Positions 18,050-26,025 of a DNA stretch of 34,286 bases are shown here, in pieces. A program made the position numbers and the translations under genes. The DNA is from Paenibacillus cisolokensis. Lineage in GTDB: Bacteria > Bacillota > Bacilli > Paenibacillales > Paenibacillaceae. How positions within the stretch are numbered: the first letter of the stretch is position 1; every line of letters starts with the position of its first letter. The notes beneath the pieces are model-generated. The model was not told the origin of the DNA. It searched no databases and worked only from the letters and a program-made list of their open reading frames with translations. The DNA lies in the NCBI RefSeq assembly GCF_018403665.1, contig NZ_BOVJ01000122.1, positions 1 to 34,286 on the forward strand, in the 5' to 3' direction.

Positions 18050-18445
18050 ATGAACAAGCTTCAACCCGAAACGATTTCCACAAGCAAGGCTCCGGCTGCG
18101 ATCGGACCTTATTCCCAGGCGATCAAGCTGGGCAATTTGCTGTTTACGTCGGGACAAATTCCGCTGAACGAAGACGGCGTCCTTGTCGAGGGCGGCATCG
18201 CAGAACAAACCCATCAAGTGTTCCGCAACCTGCAAGCGGTATTGGAAGCGGCGGGCGCCACGTTCCGGGATGTGGTGAAAGCGACGGTCTTTTTGAAGGA
18301 TATGAACACGTTTTCAGAAGTGAACGAGATCTACGCCTCTTATTTTGGAGACCATAAGCCGGCCCGATCGGCGGTCGAAGTCGCGCGTCTGCCGAAGGAC
18401 GTTCTTGTCGAAATTGAACTAATCGCCTCTATCCATGTCGAATGA
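18050..18445 (+). CDS. ridA: RidA family enamine/imine deaminase (YabJ)
   Basis: A 131-residue RidA/YjgF/YabJ protein, a trimeric enzyme that hydrolyses reactive enamine/imine intermediates from PLP enzymes. Signatures are [23 protein letters not shown], the strand region [19 protein letters not shown] and [19 protein letters not shown] with the catalytic arginine. ATG 18050 follows GGAGG by 9 nt. B. subtilis YabJ was reported to be needed for purine repression by PurR, which matches its position after purR. Confidence 0.95.
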   Translation: MNKLQPETISTSKAPAAIGPYSQAIKLGNLLFTSGQIPLNEDGVLVEGGIAEQTHQVFRNLQAVLEAAGATFRDVVKATVFLKDMNTFSEVNEIYASYFGDHKPARSAVEVARLPKDVLVEIELIASIHVE

Positions 18446-18507
18446 AATCGAAAAAGTTGCTAGACTAAAAATTTTTTTAAATGGAGCATTTTATTACCAA
18501 AAAATTA

Positions 18508-18534
18508 GAAGGATTTTGCACGCAAATGTGGAAT
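18508..18534 (+). promoter_or_regulatory. Sigma-H promoter of spoVG
   Basis: GAAGGATTT (18508-18516) fits the sigma-H -35 RnAGGAwWW and GTGGAAT (18528-18534) fits the -10 RnnGAAT, with an 11-bp spacer. This matches the well-studied B. subtilis spoVG promoter, which is read by sigma-H. The AT-rich stretch just upstream (18465-18507) resembles the AbrB-binding region there. Confidence 0.88.
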
Positions 18535-18575
18535 TATACACCAAGTCTTCGATAAGGCAAAGGTGGTGAACCCAA

Positions 18576-18859
18576 GTGCAAATTACCGATGTCAGACTCC
18601 GCCGCGTTAATTCCGATGGTCGTATGAAAGCTATTGCATCCATTACGATCGATAATGAGTTCGTTGTTCACGATATTCGCGTGATTGACGGGAACAACGG
18701 CATGTTCGTGGCGATGCCGAGCAAACGTACGCCGGATGGAGAGTTCCGGGACATTGCCCACCCCATTTCATCTACGACCCGGGAAAAATTCAATCAGCTG
18801 TACTTGCGGAGTATGAGCGCGCCGCGACTGAGGAAGAAGTTATCGAAGAAGGGGCGTAA
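18576..18859 (+). CDS. spoVG: SpoVG; apparent frameshift near the C-terminus
   Basis: SpoVG is a small RNA/DNA-binding regulator needed for spore cortex formation and affecting division. The N-terminal two-thirds is highly conserved ([10 protein letters not shown]-type start, [36 protein letters not shown]). After TTREK the frame runs into an unrelated tail unless one A is added to the run at 18784-18788; then it reads [19 protein letters not shown] and ends at TAA 18857-18859, about 94 residues, the normal size. GTG 18576 follows AAAGGTGG. A sigma-H promoter precedes it and a terminator follows. Confidence 0.92.
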
Positions 18860-18877
18860 TGTTGTAATACTAGATAA

Positions 18878-18904
18878 GGGGGCCAATCGGCTCTCTTTTC
18901 TTTT
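18878..18904 (+). terminator. spoVG terminator
   Basis: GGGGGCC (18878-18884) pairs with GGCTCTC (18889-18895), including two G-U pairs, around a 4-nt loop. TTTTCTTTT follows at 18896-18904. Confidence 0.7.
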
Positions 18905-18963
18905 GCCTTGATATCGGCTATAGTCATGTAAGAAACAAAGCTTTGAAGCGGAGGGAAATCGCA

Positions 18964-20361
18964 TTGAAAGTAATGGCGATTGTACTGGCGGCCGGACAAG
19001 GCAAACGAATGAAATCGAAACTGTACAAAGTGATGCACCCGGTTTGCGGTAAGCCGATGGTCGGCCATGTGCTGCAGACGGTGCGGGAAGCTTCGTGCGA
19101 ACGCACAGTCGTCGTCGTCGGACACGGGGCGGAAGCGGTGCGCGCATACCTCGGAGACGAAGCCGAATATGCGCTGCAGGAACAGCAGCTTGGCACCGGC
19201 CATGCGGTGCTGCAGGCAGAACCGCTGATCGCCCGTGAGACGGGGACGACAATCGTCATATGCGGGGATACCCCGCTCGTCACCTCCGATACGCTCGTCG
19301 CGATGCTGAAGCTGCATCAGGAAAGCGGAGCCGCGGCAACCGTACTGACGGCGGCGTTCGACGACCCGACCGGCTACGGCAGGGTCATTCGCGGCGAGGA
19401 CGGCACGGTAAAGCGTATTGTGGAGCAGAAGGACTGCTCGGCTGAAGAAGCGGCGGTGCGCGAAATTAATACGGGCACTTACTGCTTCGACAATCGCAAA
19501 CTTTTCGAGGCGCTCAAGCAAGTGAAGAACGACAATGCCCAAGGGGAATATTATTTGACCGATGTGATCGGCATTTTGGCGGCGGCGGGAGAGAAGCTGC
19601 AAGGCTACCGCACTTCGGACCTCGCCGAGGCGATCGGCGTCAACGACCGGGCAGCGCTGGCCGAGGCGGAACGGCTGATGCGGGAACGCATCGTGCGCAA
19701 GCATCTGCTCGGCGGCGTCACCCTGATCGACCCGTCGGCCACTTATATTGAGGCGGACGTACGGATCGGCGCCGATACGGTCATATATCCCGGCACCGTG
19801 CTGCGCGGCTCGACCGTCATCGGCGAAGATTGCGTCATCGGCCCGCAGGCTGACATCACCGACGCCGTTATTCGCGATGGCGTGACGGTCAAGCATTCCG
19901 TCGTCGACGCTTCGGAAATCGGAAGCGGCAGCGCGGTCGGCCCTTATGCGTACATTCGGCCGGGGTCGGTCGTCGGGGAGCAATGCAAAATCGGCGATTT
20001 CGTAGAATTGAAAAAAGCGACGATCGGCAACGGCAGCAAAATATCCCATCTGAGCTATGTCGGCGACGCGGTTGTCGGCCGTGACGTCAATATCGGCTGC
20101 GGCGCGATTACCGTCAATTACGACGGCTACAACAAATCGCTGACCGAAATCGGAGACAACGCGTTTATCGGCAGCAATGTCAATCTGATTGCGCCGGTGA
20201 AAATCGGGAACGGCGCATATGTTGTCGCCGGCTCGACCATTACGCACGATGTGCCGGAGAACGATCTGGCGATTGCGCGGGAACGACAAACCAATAAACC
20301 GGGTTATGCGGAGAAGATTCGCGCGCGCGCAAAGGCGAAAAAAGAAAATGGTCGAAGCTGA
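18964..20361 (+). CDS. glmU: Bifunctional UDP-N-acetylglucosamine pyrophosphorylase / GlcN-1-P acetyltransferase
   Basis: A 465-residue GlmU, which acetylates glucosamine-1-phosphate and then couples it to UTP, giving UDP-GlcNAc for peptidoglycan and teichoic acid. The N-terminal uridylyltransferase has LAAGQGKRMKSKLYKVMHP, ICGDTPLVTSDT and INTGTYCFD. The C-terminal left-handed beta-helix is built of hexapeptide repeats from about residue 250 and carries HLSYVGDAVVG and CGAITVNYDGYNK of the acetyltransferase site. TTG 18964 follows GGAGGG by 8 nt; an in-frame TTG at 18943 lacks a site. In B. subtilis prs follows glmU, but it is absent here and ctc comes next. Confidence 0.97.
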   Translation: MKVMAIVLAAGQGKRMKSKLYKVMHPVCGKPMVGHVLQTVREASCERTVVVVGHGAEAVRAYLGDEAEYALQEQQLGTGHAVLQAEPLIARETGTTIVICGDTPLVTSDTLVAMLKLHQESGAAATVLTAAFDDPTGYGRVIRGEDGTVKRIVEQKDCSAEEAAVREINTGTYCFDNRKLFEALKQVKNDNAQGEYYLTDVIGILAAAGEKLQGYRTSDLAEAIGVNDRAALAEAERLMRERIVRKHLLGGVTLIDPSATYIEADVRIGADTVIYPGTVLRGSTVIGEDCVIGPQADITDAVIRDGVTVKHSVVDASEIGSGSAVGPYAYIRPGSVVGEQCKIGDFVELKKATIGNGSKISHLSYVGDAVVGRDVNIGCGAITVNYDGYNKSLTEIGDNAFIGSNVNLIAPVKIGNGAYVVAGSTITHDVPENDLAIARERQTNKPGYAEKIRARAKAKKENGRS

Positions 20362-20376
20362 CGCTTGCTTCCTTTG

Positions 20377-20408
20377 AAGACCGGGCTTTCCGCAAGTCCG
20401 GTCTTTTT
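20377..20408 (+). terminator. glmU terminator
   Basis: AAGACCGG (20377-20384) pairs with CCGGTCTT (20398-20405), with CTT/AAG extending the stem after a one-base mismatch, and a T tract to 20408. Confidence 0.87.
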
Positions 20409-20423
20409 CGGCCCCGTCAAACC

Positions 20424-20449
20424 GTTTAAAGGCCCGGCTTGTTGGGTAT
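20424..20449 (+). promoter_or_regulatory. Sigma-B-type promoter of ctc
   Basis: GTTTAA (20424-20429) and GGGTAT (20444-20449) match the sigma-B consensus exactly, with a 14-bp spacer. In B. subtilis, ctc is the classical sigma-B reporter, and it stands in this position. Whether this organism encodes sigma-B cannot be seen here. Confidence 0.8.
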
Positions 20450-20474
20450 AGTGTAGTAGGAAATGCGTGAATGG

Positions 20475-20488
20475 TAGCGTAAACGCTA
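20475..20488. repeat. Palindrome in the ctc leader
   Basis: TAGCGT-AA-ACGCTA is a perfect 6-bp dyad with a 2-bp centre, between the sigma-B-like promoter and the binding site of ctc. It could be an operator or a short RNA hairpin; I cannot assign it. Confidence 0.5.
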
Positions 20489-20512
20489 TCCAAATACGAA
20501 GGAGGTTTCCGT

Positions 20513-21163
20513 ATGCCGATATCCATCCAAGCCGAACAGCGCACGGCAGACACGAGAGGCGCGCTCCGCCAGCTGCGGAATAACGGAAAGGTGCCGGCCG
20601 TCGTATACGGCAAGCGGATTGCCGCGCCCGCTTCGATCGCCGTCGATGAGAAGGAGCTCATGGCTTTGCTGCGCTCCCATCCCAACGCTGTCATCGAAAT
20701 GGACGTGCCCGGCGCTGGAAGACAATCGGTCATGGTTACGAACGTTCAGCGGGATACGTTGACCCGCCGCGTGCTGCATGTCGATCTGCATCAGATCGAT
20801 ATGAATGAGCAGGTCAAAACGCAGGTGCGCATCGACTTGGTCGGAGACAGCGCGGGCGTTCGCGAAGGCGGCATATTGTCGGTCAATCTTCACGAGCTGG
20901 AGGTGCAATGTCTGCCCCGCGATATTCCGGAATCGATCGCGGCGGACATATCGTCGCTTGGAATCGGCGATAGCTTGACGGTGGGCGGGCTGAAGCTGCC
21001 CGATGGCGTCGTATCGGTAACCGAAGGGGATACCGTTATCGCTACGGTAATGGCCCCGCAGAAAGAAGTGACGGAAGAGGAAGCGGAGCGGGCGTCGGAT
21101 GCCGAAACGGAAGACAAGGCCCAGCGCGACCAGGCCAATTTGAAAGAGACGAAAGAGGAATAG
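20513..21163 (+). CDS. rplY: 50S ribosomal protein L25 / general stress protein Ctc
   Basis: A 216-residue long-form L25 (Ctc/TL5 type), a 5S rRNA-binding protein of the large subunit. The N-terminal L25 domain (about 1-90) shows ADTRGALRQLRNNGKVPAVV and HVDLHQIDMNEQ; the C-terminal TL5 domain (about 95-180) shows GVREGGILSVNLHELEVQCL. The last 30 residues are acidic and charged. ATG 20513 follows AAGGAGG by 7 nt. A perfect sigma-B-type promoter upstream suggests general-stress induction. In B. subtilis prs lies just before it; here the gene follows the glmU terminator directly. Confidence 0.95.
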   Translation: MPISIQAEQRTADTRGALRQLRNNGKVPAVVYGKRIAAPASIAVDEKELMALLRSHPNAVIEMDVPGAGRQSVMVTNVQRDTLTRRVLHVDLHQIDMNEQVKTQVRIDLVGDSAGVREGGILSVNLHELEVQCLPRDIPESIAADISSLGIGDSLTVGGLKLPDGVVSVTEGDTVIATVMAPQKEVTEEEAERASDAETEDKAQRDQANLKETKEE

Positions 21164-21180
21164 CGTCTGCAGAAGATAAC

Positions 21181-21225
21181 GAACCGGCTCGGGCGCCTGG
21201 CGCCCGGCCGGTTCGATTGTTTTGT
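21181..21225. terminator. Convergent terminator after rplY
   Basis: GAACCGGC (21181-21188) pairs with GCCGGTTC (21207-21214), with an inner GGGCG/CGCCC arm. GATTGTTTTG follows on the plus strand. It lies between rplY and the minus-strand small gene and could serve both, although the T tract is imperfect. Confidence 0.65.
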
Positions 21226-21243
21226 TTCGCATTGGCGGCCGGA

Positions 21244-21444
21244 TTAATAACCGGGACGCGAAACGAATGTAAATTGTTTGCGGCTGTAATATACGTTGTT
21301 GATGCTGACGTAATCCTGGCTGTAACGATCGATGAAGCCGATGTCGCTATGCTTCCGCCCCCAATAAATCTGCACGGGAACCTGATGTATGATGTGGTCC
21401 TGGAAATGACGGTCCTTATAGATCATTTGTCCATTCATATACAT
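21244..21444 (-). CDS. Small hypothetical protein
   Basis: A 66-residue polar protein, rich in Tyr, His, Gln and Ile, with no cysteine, membrane segment or motif that I recognise. The case for a real gene is a good binding site (GAAGGGGA, seven nt before the ATG on the minus strand), an open frame filling most of an otherwise empty 396-bp gap and a convergent arrangement with rplY ending at a shared hairpin. The N-terminal MYMNGQMIYKD is aromatic. B. subtilis has nothing comparable here that I recall. Function unknown. Confidence 0.6.
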   Translation of the reverse strand: MYMNGQMIYKDRHFQDHIIHQVPVQIYWGRKHSDIGFIDRYSQDYVSINNVYYSRKQFTFVSRPGY

Positions 21445-21559
21445 CGCTTTTTCCCCTTCTTTATGATAAATTGATGAGAATACAGCAACTATAAGGTTGA
21501 CAATCGAACAAGCCTAATCGTTGCATCATCGAGCAAAAAAATTCAGGAGTGCATGCCAT

Positions 21560-22123
21560 ATGAAATGGATAGCGGGGCTGGGGAACCCCGGAGCGGCTTA
21601 TCAGGGAACGAGACATAATGTCGGGTTTATGGTTGTGGATGCGCTGGCCGAACGATTCGGCATTCGTGTGACACAGAGCAAGTGCAAGGCTTTGATCGGA
21701 GAAGGCAATGTGCGCGGCACGAAAGTCGTGCTGATCAAGCCGATGACCTATATGAACCTGTCAGGCGAGGCGATCCGTTCGTTTCTCGACTACTTTAAGG
21801 CCGATCTGGCCGACGGTTTGATCATATACGACGATCTCGATACGGAAATCGGCAAAATCAGACTGCGGTACAAAGGGGGGCCGGGCGGGCACAACGGCAT
21901 CAAATCCATTATTCAGCATACGGGCACGCAGACGTTCAACCGGATCCGCATGGGCATTTCGCGGCCGTCCCATCCGGGCGTCAACATTGCCGACTACGTC
22001 TTGTCGAATTTTTCGAAGGACGAACGTGACAAGCTGGCGGCCATGGTGGAACGGGCGTGCGATGCGGCGGAATACGCGCTTGACGCGCCGTTCGAGGAGA
22101 CGATGGCAAAGTTCAATCGTTAG
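21560..22123 (+). CDS. pth: Peptidyl-tRNA hydrolase
   Basis: A 187-residue Pth, which frees stalled peptides from tRNA and is essential in most bacteria. It shows IAGLGNPGAAYQGTRHNVGF with the catalytic histidine, KPMTYMNLSGEA, IYDDLDTEIGKIRLR with the catalytic Asp, and GGPGGHNGIKSI. I place the start at ATG 21560, ten nt after AGGAG; the frame is open further upstream but reads into the leader. It lies between ctc and fin as in B. subtilis. Confidence 0.97.
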   Translation: MKWIAGLGNPGAAYQGTRHNVGFMVVDALAERFGIRVTQSKCKALIGEGNVRGTKVVLIKPMTYMNLSGEAIRSFLDYFKADLADGLIIYDDLDTEIGKIRLRYKGGPGGHNGIKSIIQHTGTQTFNRIRMGISRPSHPGVNIADYVLSNFSKDERDKLAAMVERACDAAEYALDAPFEETMAKFNR

Positions 22124-22137
22124 AAAATGTGAAAGCC

Positions 22138-22146
22138 GGGCATACT
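22138..22146 (+). promoter_or_regulatory. Possible sigma-F -10 element of fin
   Basis: GGGCATACT matches the sigma-F pattern GGnnAnAnT, as does the element before csfB. No convincing -35 (GyATA) lies 14-16 bp upstream, where the pth end reads CGTTAG. B. subtilis fin is sigma-F controlled. Confidence 0.4.
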
Positions 22147-22169
22147 GAAGAGTATATTTGACTCTTCAG
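22145..22169 (+). promoter_or_regulatory. Leader hairpin touching the fin ribosome binding site
   Basis: CTGAAGAG (22145-22152) pairs perfectly with CTCTTCAG (22162-22169) around a 9-nt loop. The right arm overlaps the first two bases of AGGAGG (22168-22173). No T tract follows, so it is not a terminator. It may modulate translation or protect the 5' end. Confidence 0.5.
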
Positions 22170-22180
22170 GAGGCATACAT

Positions 22181-22411
22181 ATGGCTGTAAACTATATTTG
22201 CCGGCACTGCCGAACCGAGATCGGCTCCATTCGCGGGGATCAAGTGAGCGAGTTCAGGCTGGGCTTCCATTTCTTGACCCCCGAAGAACGCAGCGATATA
22301 ATAGCGTATAACCCGAACGGCGACGTGACGGTGAAAGTCGTCTGCGATTATTGCCGGGAAGCGCTTGACGCCAATCCCGAGCTGCTGCTCATACCGAGCC
22401 CGTTGCAGTAA
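22181..22411 (+). CDS. fin: Anti-sigma-F factor Fin (YabK)
   Basis: A 76-residue protein of the Fin family, which in B. subtilis inhibits sigma-F RNA polymerase in the forespore and helps the switch to sigma-G. Two zinc-binding cysteine pairs are visible, CRHC (residues 7-10) and CDYC (58-61), along with the conserved LGFHFLTPEERSDII segment between them. The length equals that of B. subtilis Fin. ATG 22181 follows AGGAGG. It lies between pth and mfd as in B. subtilis. With csfB, the window encodes two forespore anti-sigma factors. Confidence 0.93.
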   Translation: MAVNYICRHCRTEIGSIRGDQVSEFRLGFHFLTPEERSDIIAYNPNGDVTVKVVCDYCREALDANPELLLIPSPLQ

Positions 22412-22435
22412 GCTCCGTCGAACGGTTACAAATAG

Positions 22436-22461
22436 GCCTTGGCGTATGGCTGAGGCTTCTT
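22436..22461 (+). terminator. Weak terminator after fin
   Basis: GCCTTGG (22436-22442) can pair with CTGAGGC (22450-22456) using G-U pairs, followed by TTCTTT. Short and imperfect; read-through into mfd is likely. Confidence 0.35.
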
Positions 22462-22500
22462 TGCGTGTTCTTTGCGTATAGAAACGAGGTGCATCATCGA

Positions 22501-25500
22501 TTGAAAGCGTTAGTTGAAGCGTTCGCCAAAGATCAGGATTTCCAGACGGTCGTCTCCGGTATCCGCCAAGGTATGCGCGAGCAGTTGATATCCGGGTTGG
22601 CGGGTTCGTCGCGTCAAGTGCTGGCCGCAGCGCTGATGGAAGAGCTTGACCGGCCGATGCTGATTGTGACCCATAATATGTTCGCTGCCCAGAAAGTTGC
22701 GGAGGATCTGCAGGAATGCCTGTCCCCCGACCGGGTTTTGCTTTATCCCGCCAACGAACTGGTGGCTGCCGAAGCGGCGATCTCGAGCCCCGAGACGCTT
22801 GCGCAGCGCATCGACGTGCTTATCCGGCTATCCCAGGGATTTCGCGGAATTGTTGTCGTGCCTTTCTCGGGCGTCAGGCGTTATCAGCCGAACCCGGAAG
22901 CGATGGCGAATGCACAGATCAAGCTTGTCGCCGGGGAAGCGCTTCCACTCGAAACGTTTTTGCGGCGCATGACGGAGCTCGGTTACGAACGGACCGACAG
23001 GGTGGAGAAAAAGGCGAGATGAGCGTGCGCGGCGGAATCGTCGACTTTTATCCGCTCACTTCGGAAGTGGCCTATCGGGTCGAATGGTTCGACGATGAAA
23101 TCGACTCGATCCGCACGTTCGATCCGGCCGATCAGCGGTCCATCGAGAAGCTGACCGCGTATACCGTCCCGCCGTGCCAGGAGCTGCTCGCGGAAGAAGA
23201 GCGGTTCCGCAATGCCGCTCAGCTTGCCTCCGAACTGCTGGAGAAGCAGCTGGAGAAAATGTCCGACCGGATGGCCAAGGATCGGCTGCGAACCGAAATC
23301 GGAGCGGAGCTGGAGCGGCTGCGGGAGCATGTCTATTTTCCCGAACTGTATAAATATATTGCGCTGCTGTACCCTGAACGGAAAACATTGCTCGATTATA
23401 TGCCGAGCGATACGCTGCTGCTGCTAGACGAGCCGACGCGGCTTGTCGAGACGGCCCGGCAGCTGGAGCGGGACGAGGCGGAATGGGCGACTCATCTGCT
23501 GCAGAACGGCAAGTCGCTGCCGGGCTTCGAGCTGGCGCGGCCTGCGGACGAATTGCTTTATCACCGCCCGTTCCCGACATTGTTCCTGTCGCTCTTCCTT
23601 CGGCAAATACCGCACACCCAGCCGCAAAATATTTTGAACTTCATGTGCCGGGCGATGCAAAATTTCCACGGCCAGATGAATGTGCTGAAAGCGGAAATCG
23701 AGCGGTGGCGCAAGTCCGGAGCGACCATTATGATGCTGGCCGGCAGCGCCGAGCGCATCGAGCGGATGCGCCGGGTGCTTCACGATTACGATATCGAGCC
23801 CCCGCTTCTGCTGGAAGGTCAGCTGCAGTCCGGCTTCGAGCTGCCTTCGTCGCATTTGGTCGTCATCACCGAAGGCGAGATGTTCTCGCAGAAGCAGCGC
23901 AAAGCAAGGCGCATCGATAAAAAATCGATAATGCCGAACGGATCAAAAGCTATACCGAGCTGAAGGTCGGCGATTATGTGGTCCATCAAAACCACGGCAT
24001 CGGCAAGTATCTCGGCATCGGTACGCTCGTCATCGGCGGCATTCATAAAGATTATTTGCATATCATGTACGCGGGCGGCGACAAGCTGTCCGTTCCGATC
24101 GACCAGATCGACATGATTCAGAAGTATGTCGGTTCGGAAGATAAGGAACCGAAAATATACAAGCTCGGCGGAAGCGAATGGACGAGGGTCAAGAACAAGG
24201 TCCGTTCCTCCGTCAAGGATATCGCCGAAGATCTCGTCCGGCTGTATGCGGAGCGGCAATCGACGGAAGGGTACGCATTTGCCAAGGATACGCCCTATCA
24301 GCAGGAGTTCGAGGCGATGTTCCCTTACGAGGAGACGCGGGACCAGTTAAGGGCGATCGAAGAGATTAAGAGAGATATGGAGAAGCCGGTGCCAATGGAC
24401 CGGCTGTTGTGCGGCGACGTCGGCTACGGCAAGACCGAAGTCGCCATACGGGCCGCGTTCAAGGCGGCGATCGAAGGTAAGCAGGTCGCCGTGCTCGTGC
24501 CGACAACCATTCTTGCCCAGCAGCATTATGAAACGTTTCGCGAGCGGTTCTCGGGGTACCCGTTCGACATTCGGGTGCTCAGCCGGTTCCGTTCCCGGAA
24601 AGAACAGAACGAAACGCTGAAAGGGCTGAAAGCCGGTTCAGTGGACATCGTCATCGGCACCCACCGGCTGCTGTCCCAGGATGTCGTATTCAAGGATCTC
24701 GGCCTGCTCATTGTCGACGAGGAGCAGCGGTTCGGCGTCTCGCACAAAGAGAAGCTGAAGAAGCTGAAGACGAATGTCGACGTGCTGACGCTGACGGCTA
24801 CGCCGATTCCGCGAACGCTGCATATGTCGATGCTCGGCGTACGCGACCTGTCGGTCATCGAGACGCCGCCGGAAAACCGCTTCCCTGTGCAGACGTATGT
24901 CGTCGAGCACAGTCCGGCGCTGATGCGCGAAGCGATCGAGCGCGAGCTGGCAAGAGGCGGACAGGTTTACTATCTGTACAATCGCGTCCAGGGCATCTAT
25001 CAGATGGCCGAACAGATTTCCGCTCTCGTACCGGATGCGAGGGTGGCGGTCGGTCATGGCCAAATGTCGGAGCAGGAGCTGGAAAAGACGATTCTCGATT
25101 TTCTCGACGGCGAATACGATGTGCTGGTCAGCACCAGCATTATCGAGACGGGCGTCGACATTCCGAACGTCAATACGCTGATCGTTCACGATGCGGATAA
25201 AATGGGTTTGTCCCAACTGTATCAATTGAGAGGACGTGTCGGCCGCTCCAACCGGATTGCGTACGCTTATTTCACTTATCAGCGGGACAAGGTGCTGAGC
25301 GAAGTGGCCGAGAAGCGGCTCCAGTCGATCAAGGAATTTACCGAGCTTGGCTCCGGCTTCAAAATCGCGATGCGCGACCTGGCCATTCGCGGCGCAGGCA
25401 ATTTGCTCGGCGCCGAGCAGCACGGCTTTATCGCTTCAGTCGGCTTCGATCTGTATTCGCAAATGCTGGCCGACGAGATCGCCAAGCGCAAAGCGGAGAT

Positions 25501-26025
25501 GAACGGGGAGGATGTCCGGGAGGCGAAGCCGGTTCAGACCGTAATCGACCTCAGTCTGGACGCCTATCTGCCGTCCGACTATATTTACGACAGCATTCAA
25601 AAAATCGAGATTTACAAAAAAGTGGCCGCCGTCCGTTCGCTGGAGGAAGTGGACGATCTGCAGGAGGAACTTGTCGACCGTTTCGGCGATTTGCCGGATG
25701 CGGTGAGCCACTTGCTGTCTGTAGCCAAGCTGAAGGTGTACGGCGCCGAATACGGGGTAGAGCATATCGGCCAGTCCGGCGACGACTGGACGTTCCGCTT
25801 CGCGCAGCGGGAAGCCGAGCGCATCGACACGAAAAACTGGACTTGCTCTGCTTCCGTTATGAAAACCGGTTCAGACGGATGCAAGCGCCGGACGGACCGC
25901 CGGTCCTTCAGCTTCGGGGCAAAGGATTGTCGACGGATGAGCGGCTTGCGCTTGCCGAACGTTTCCTGGCCGAATACAAGGATGTGCTGAAACCGGCGGA
26001 GAAGCTGCAAAATGTGGCGCCATAG
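22501..26025 (+). CDS. mfd: Transcription-repair coupling factor Mfd; three apparent frameshifts
   Basis: Mfd removes RNA polymerase stalled at DNA damage and recruits UvrA. The repaired frame encodes about 1175 residues, the usual size. Order: UvrB-like region (about 1-350), RNA polymerase interaction domain ([19 protein letters not shown]), RecG-like translocase with Walker [12 protein letters not shown], Walker [37 protein letters not shown] and [12 protein letters not shown], and the C-terminal UvrA-masking domain. The frame breaks at A runs 23008-23012, 23919-23924 and 25832-25836, each fixed by one added A. I start at TTG 22501, 8 nt after GAGGTG. The next gene begins 14 nt before its stop. 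Confidence 0.94.

Noticed and set aside
18790-20733. A 647-codon open frame on the minus strand over glmU
   Set aside because: It lies entirely antisense to the well-supported glmU and ctc start; it has no binding site and its protein is Arg/His/Phe-rich shadow-like with no domain.
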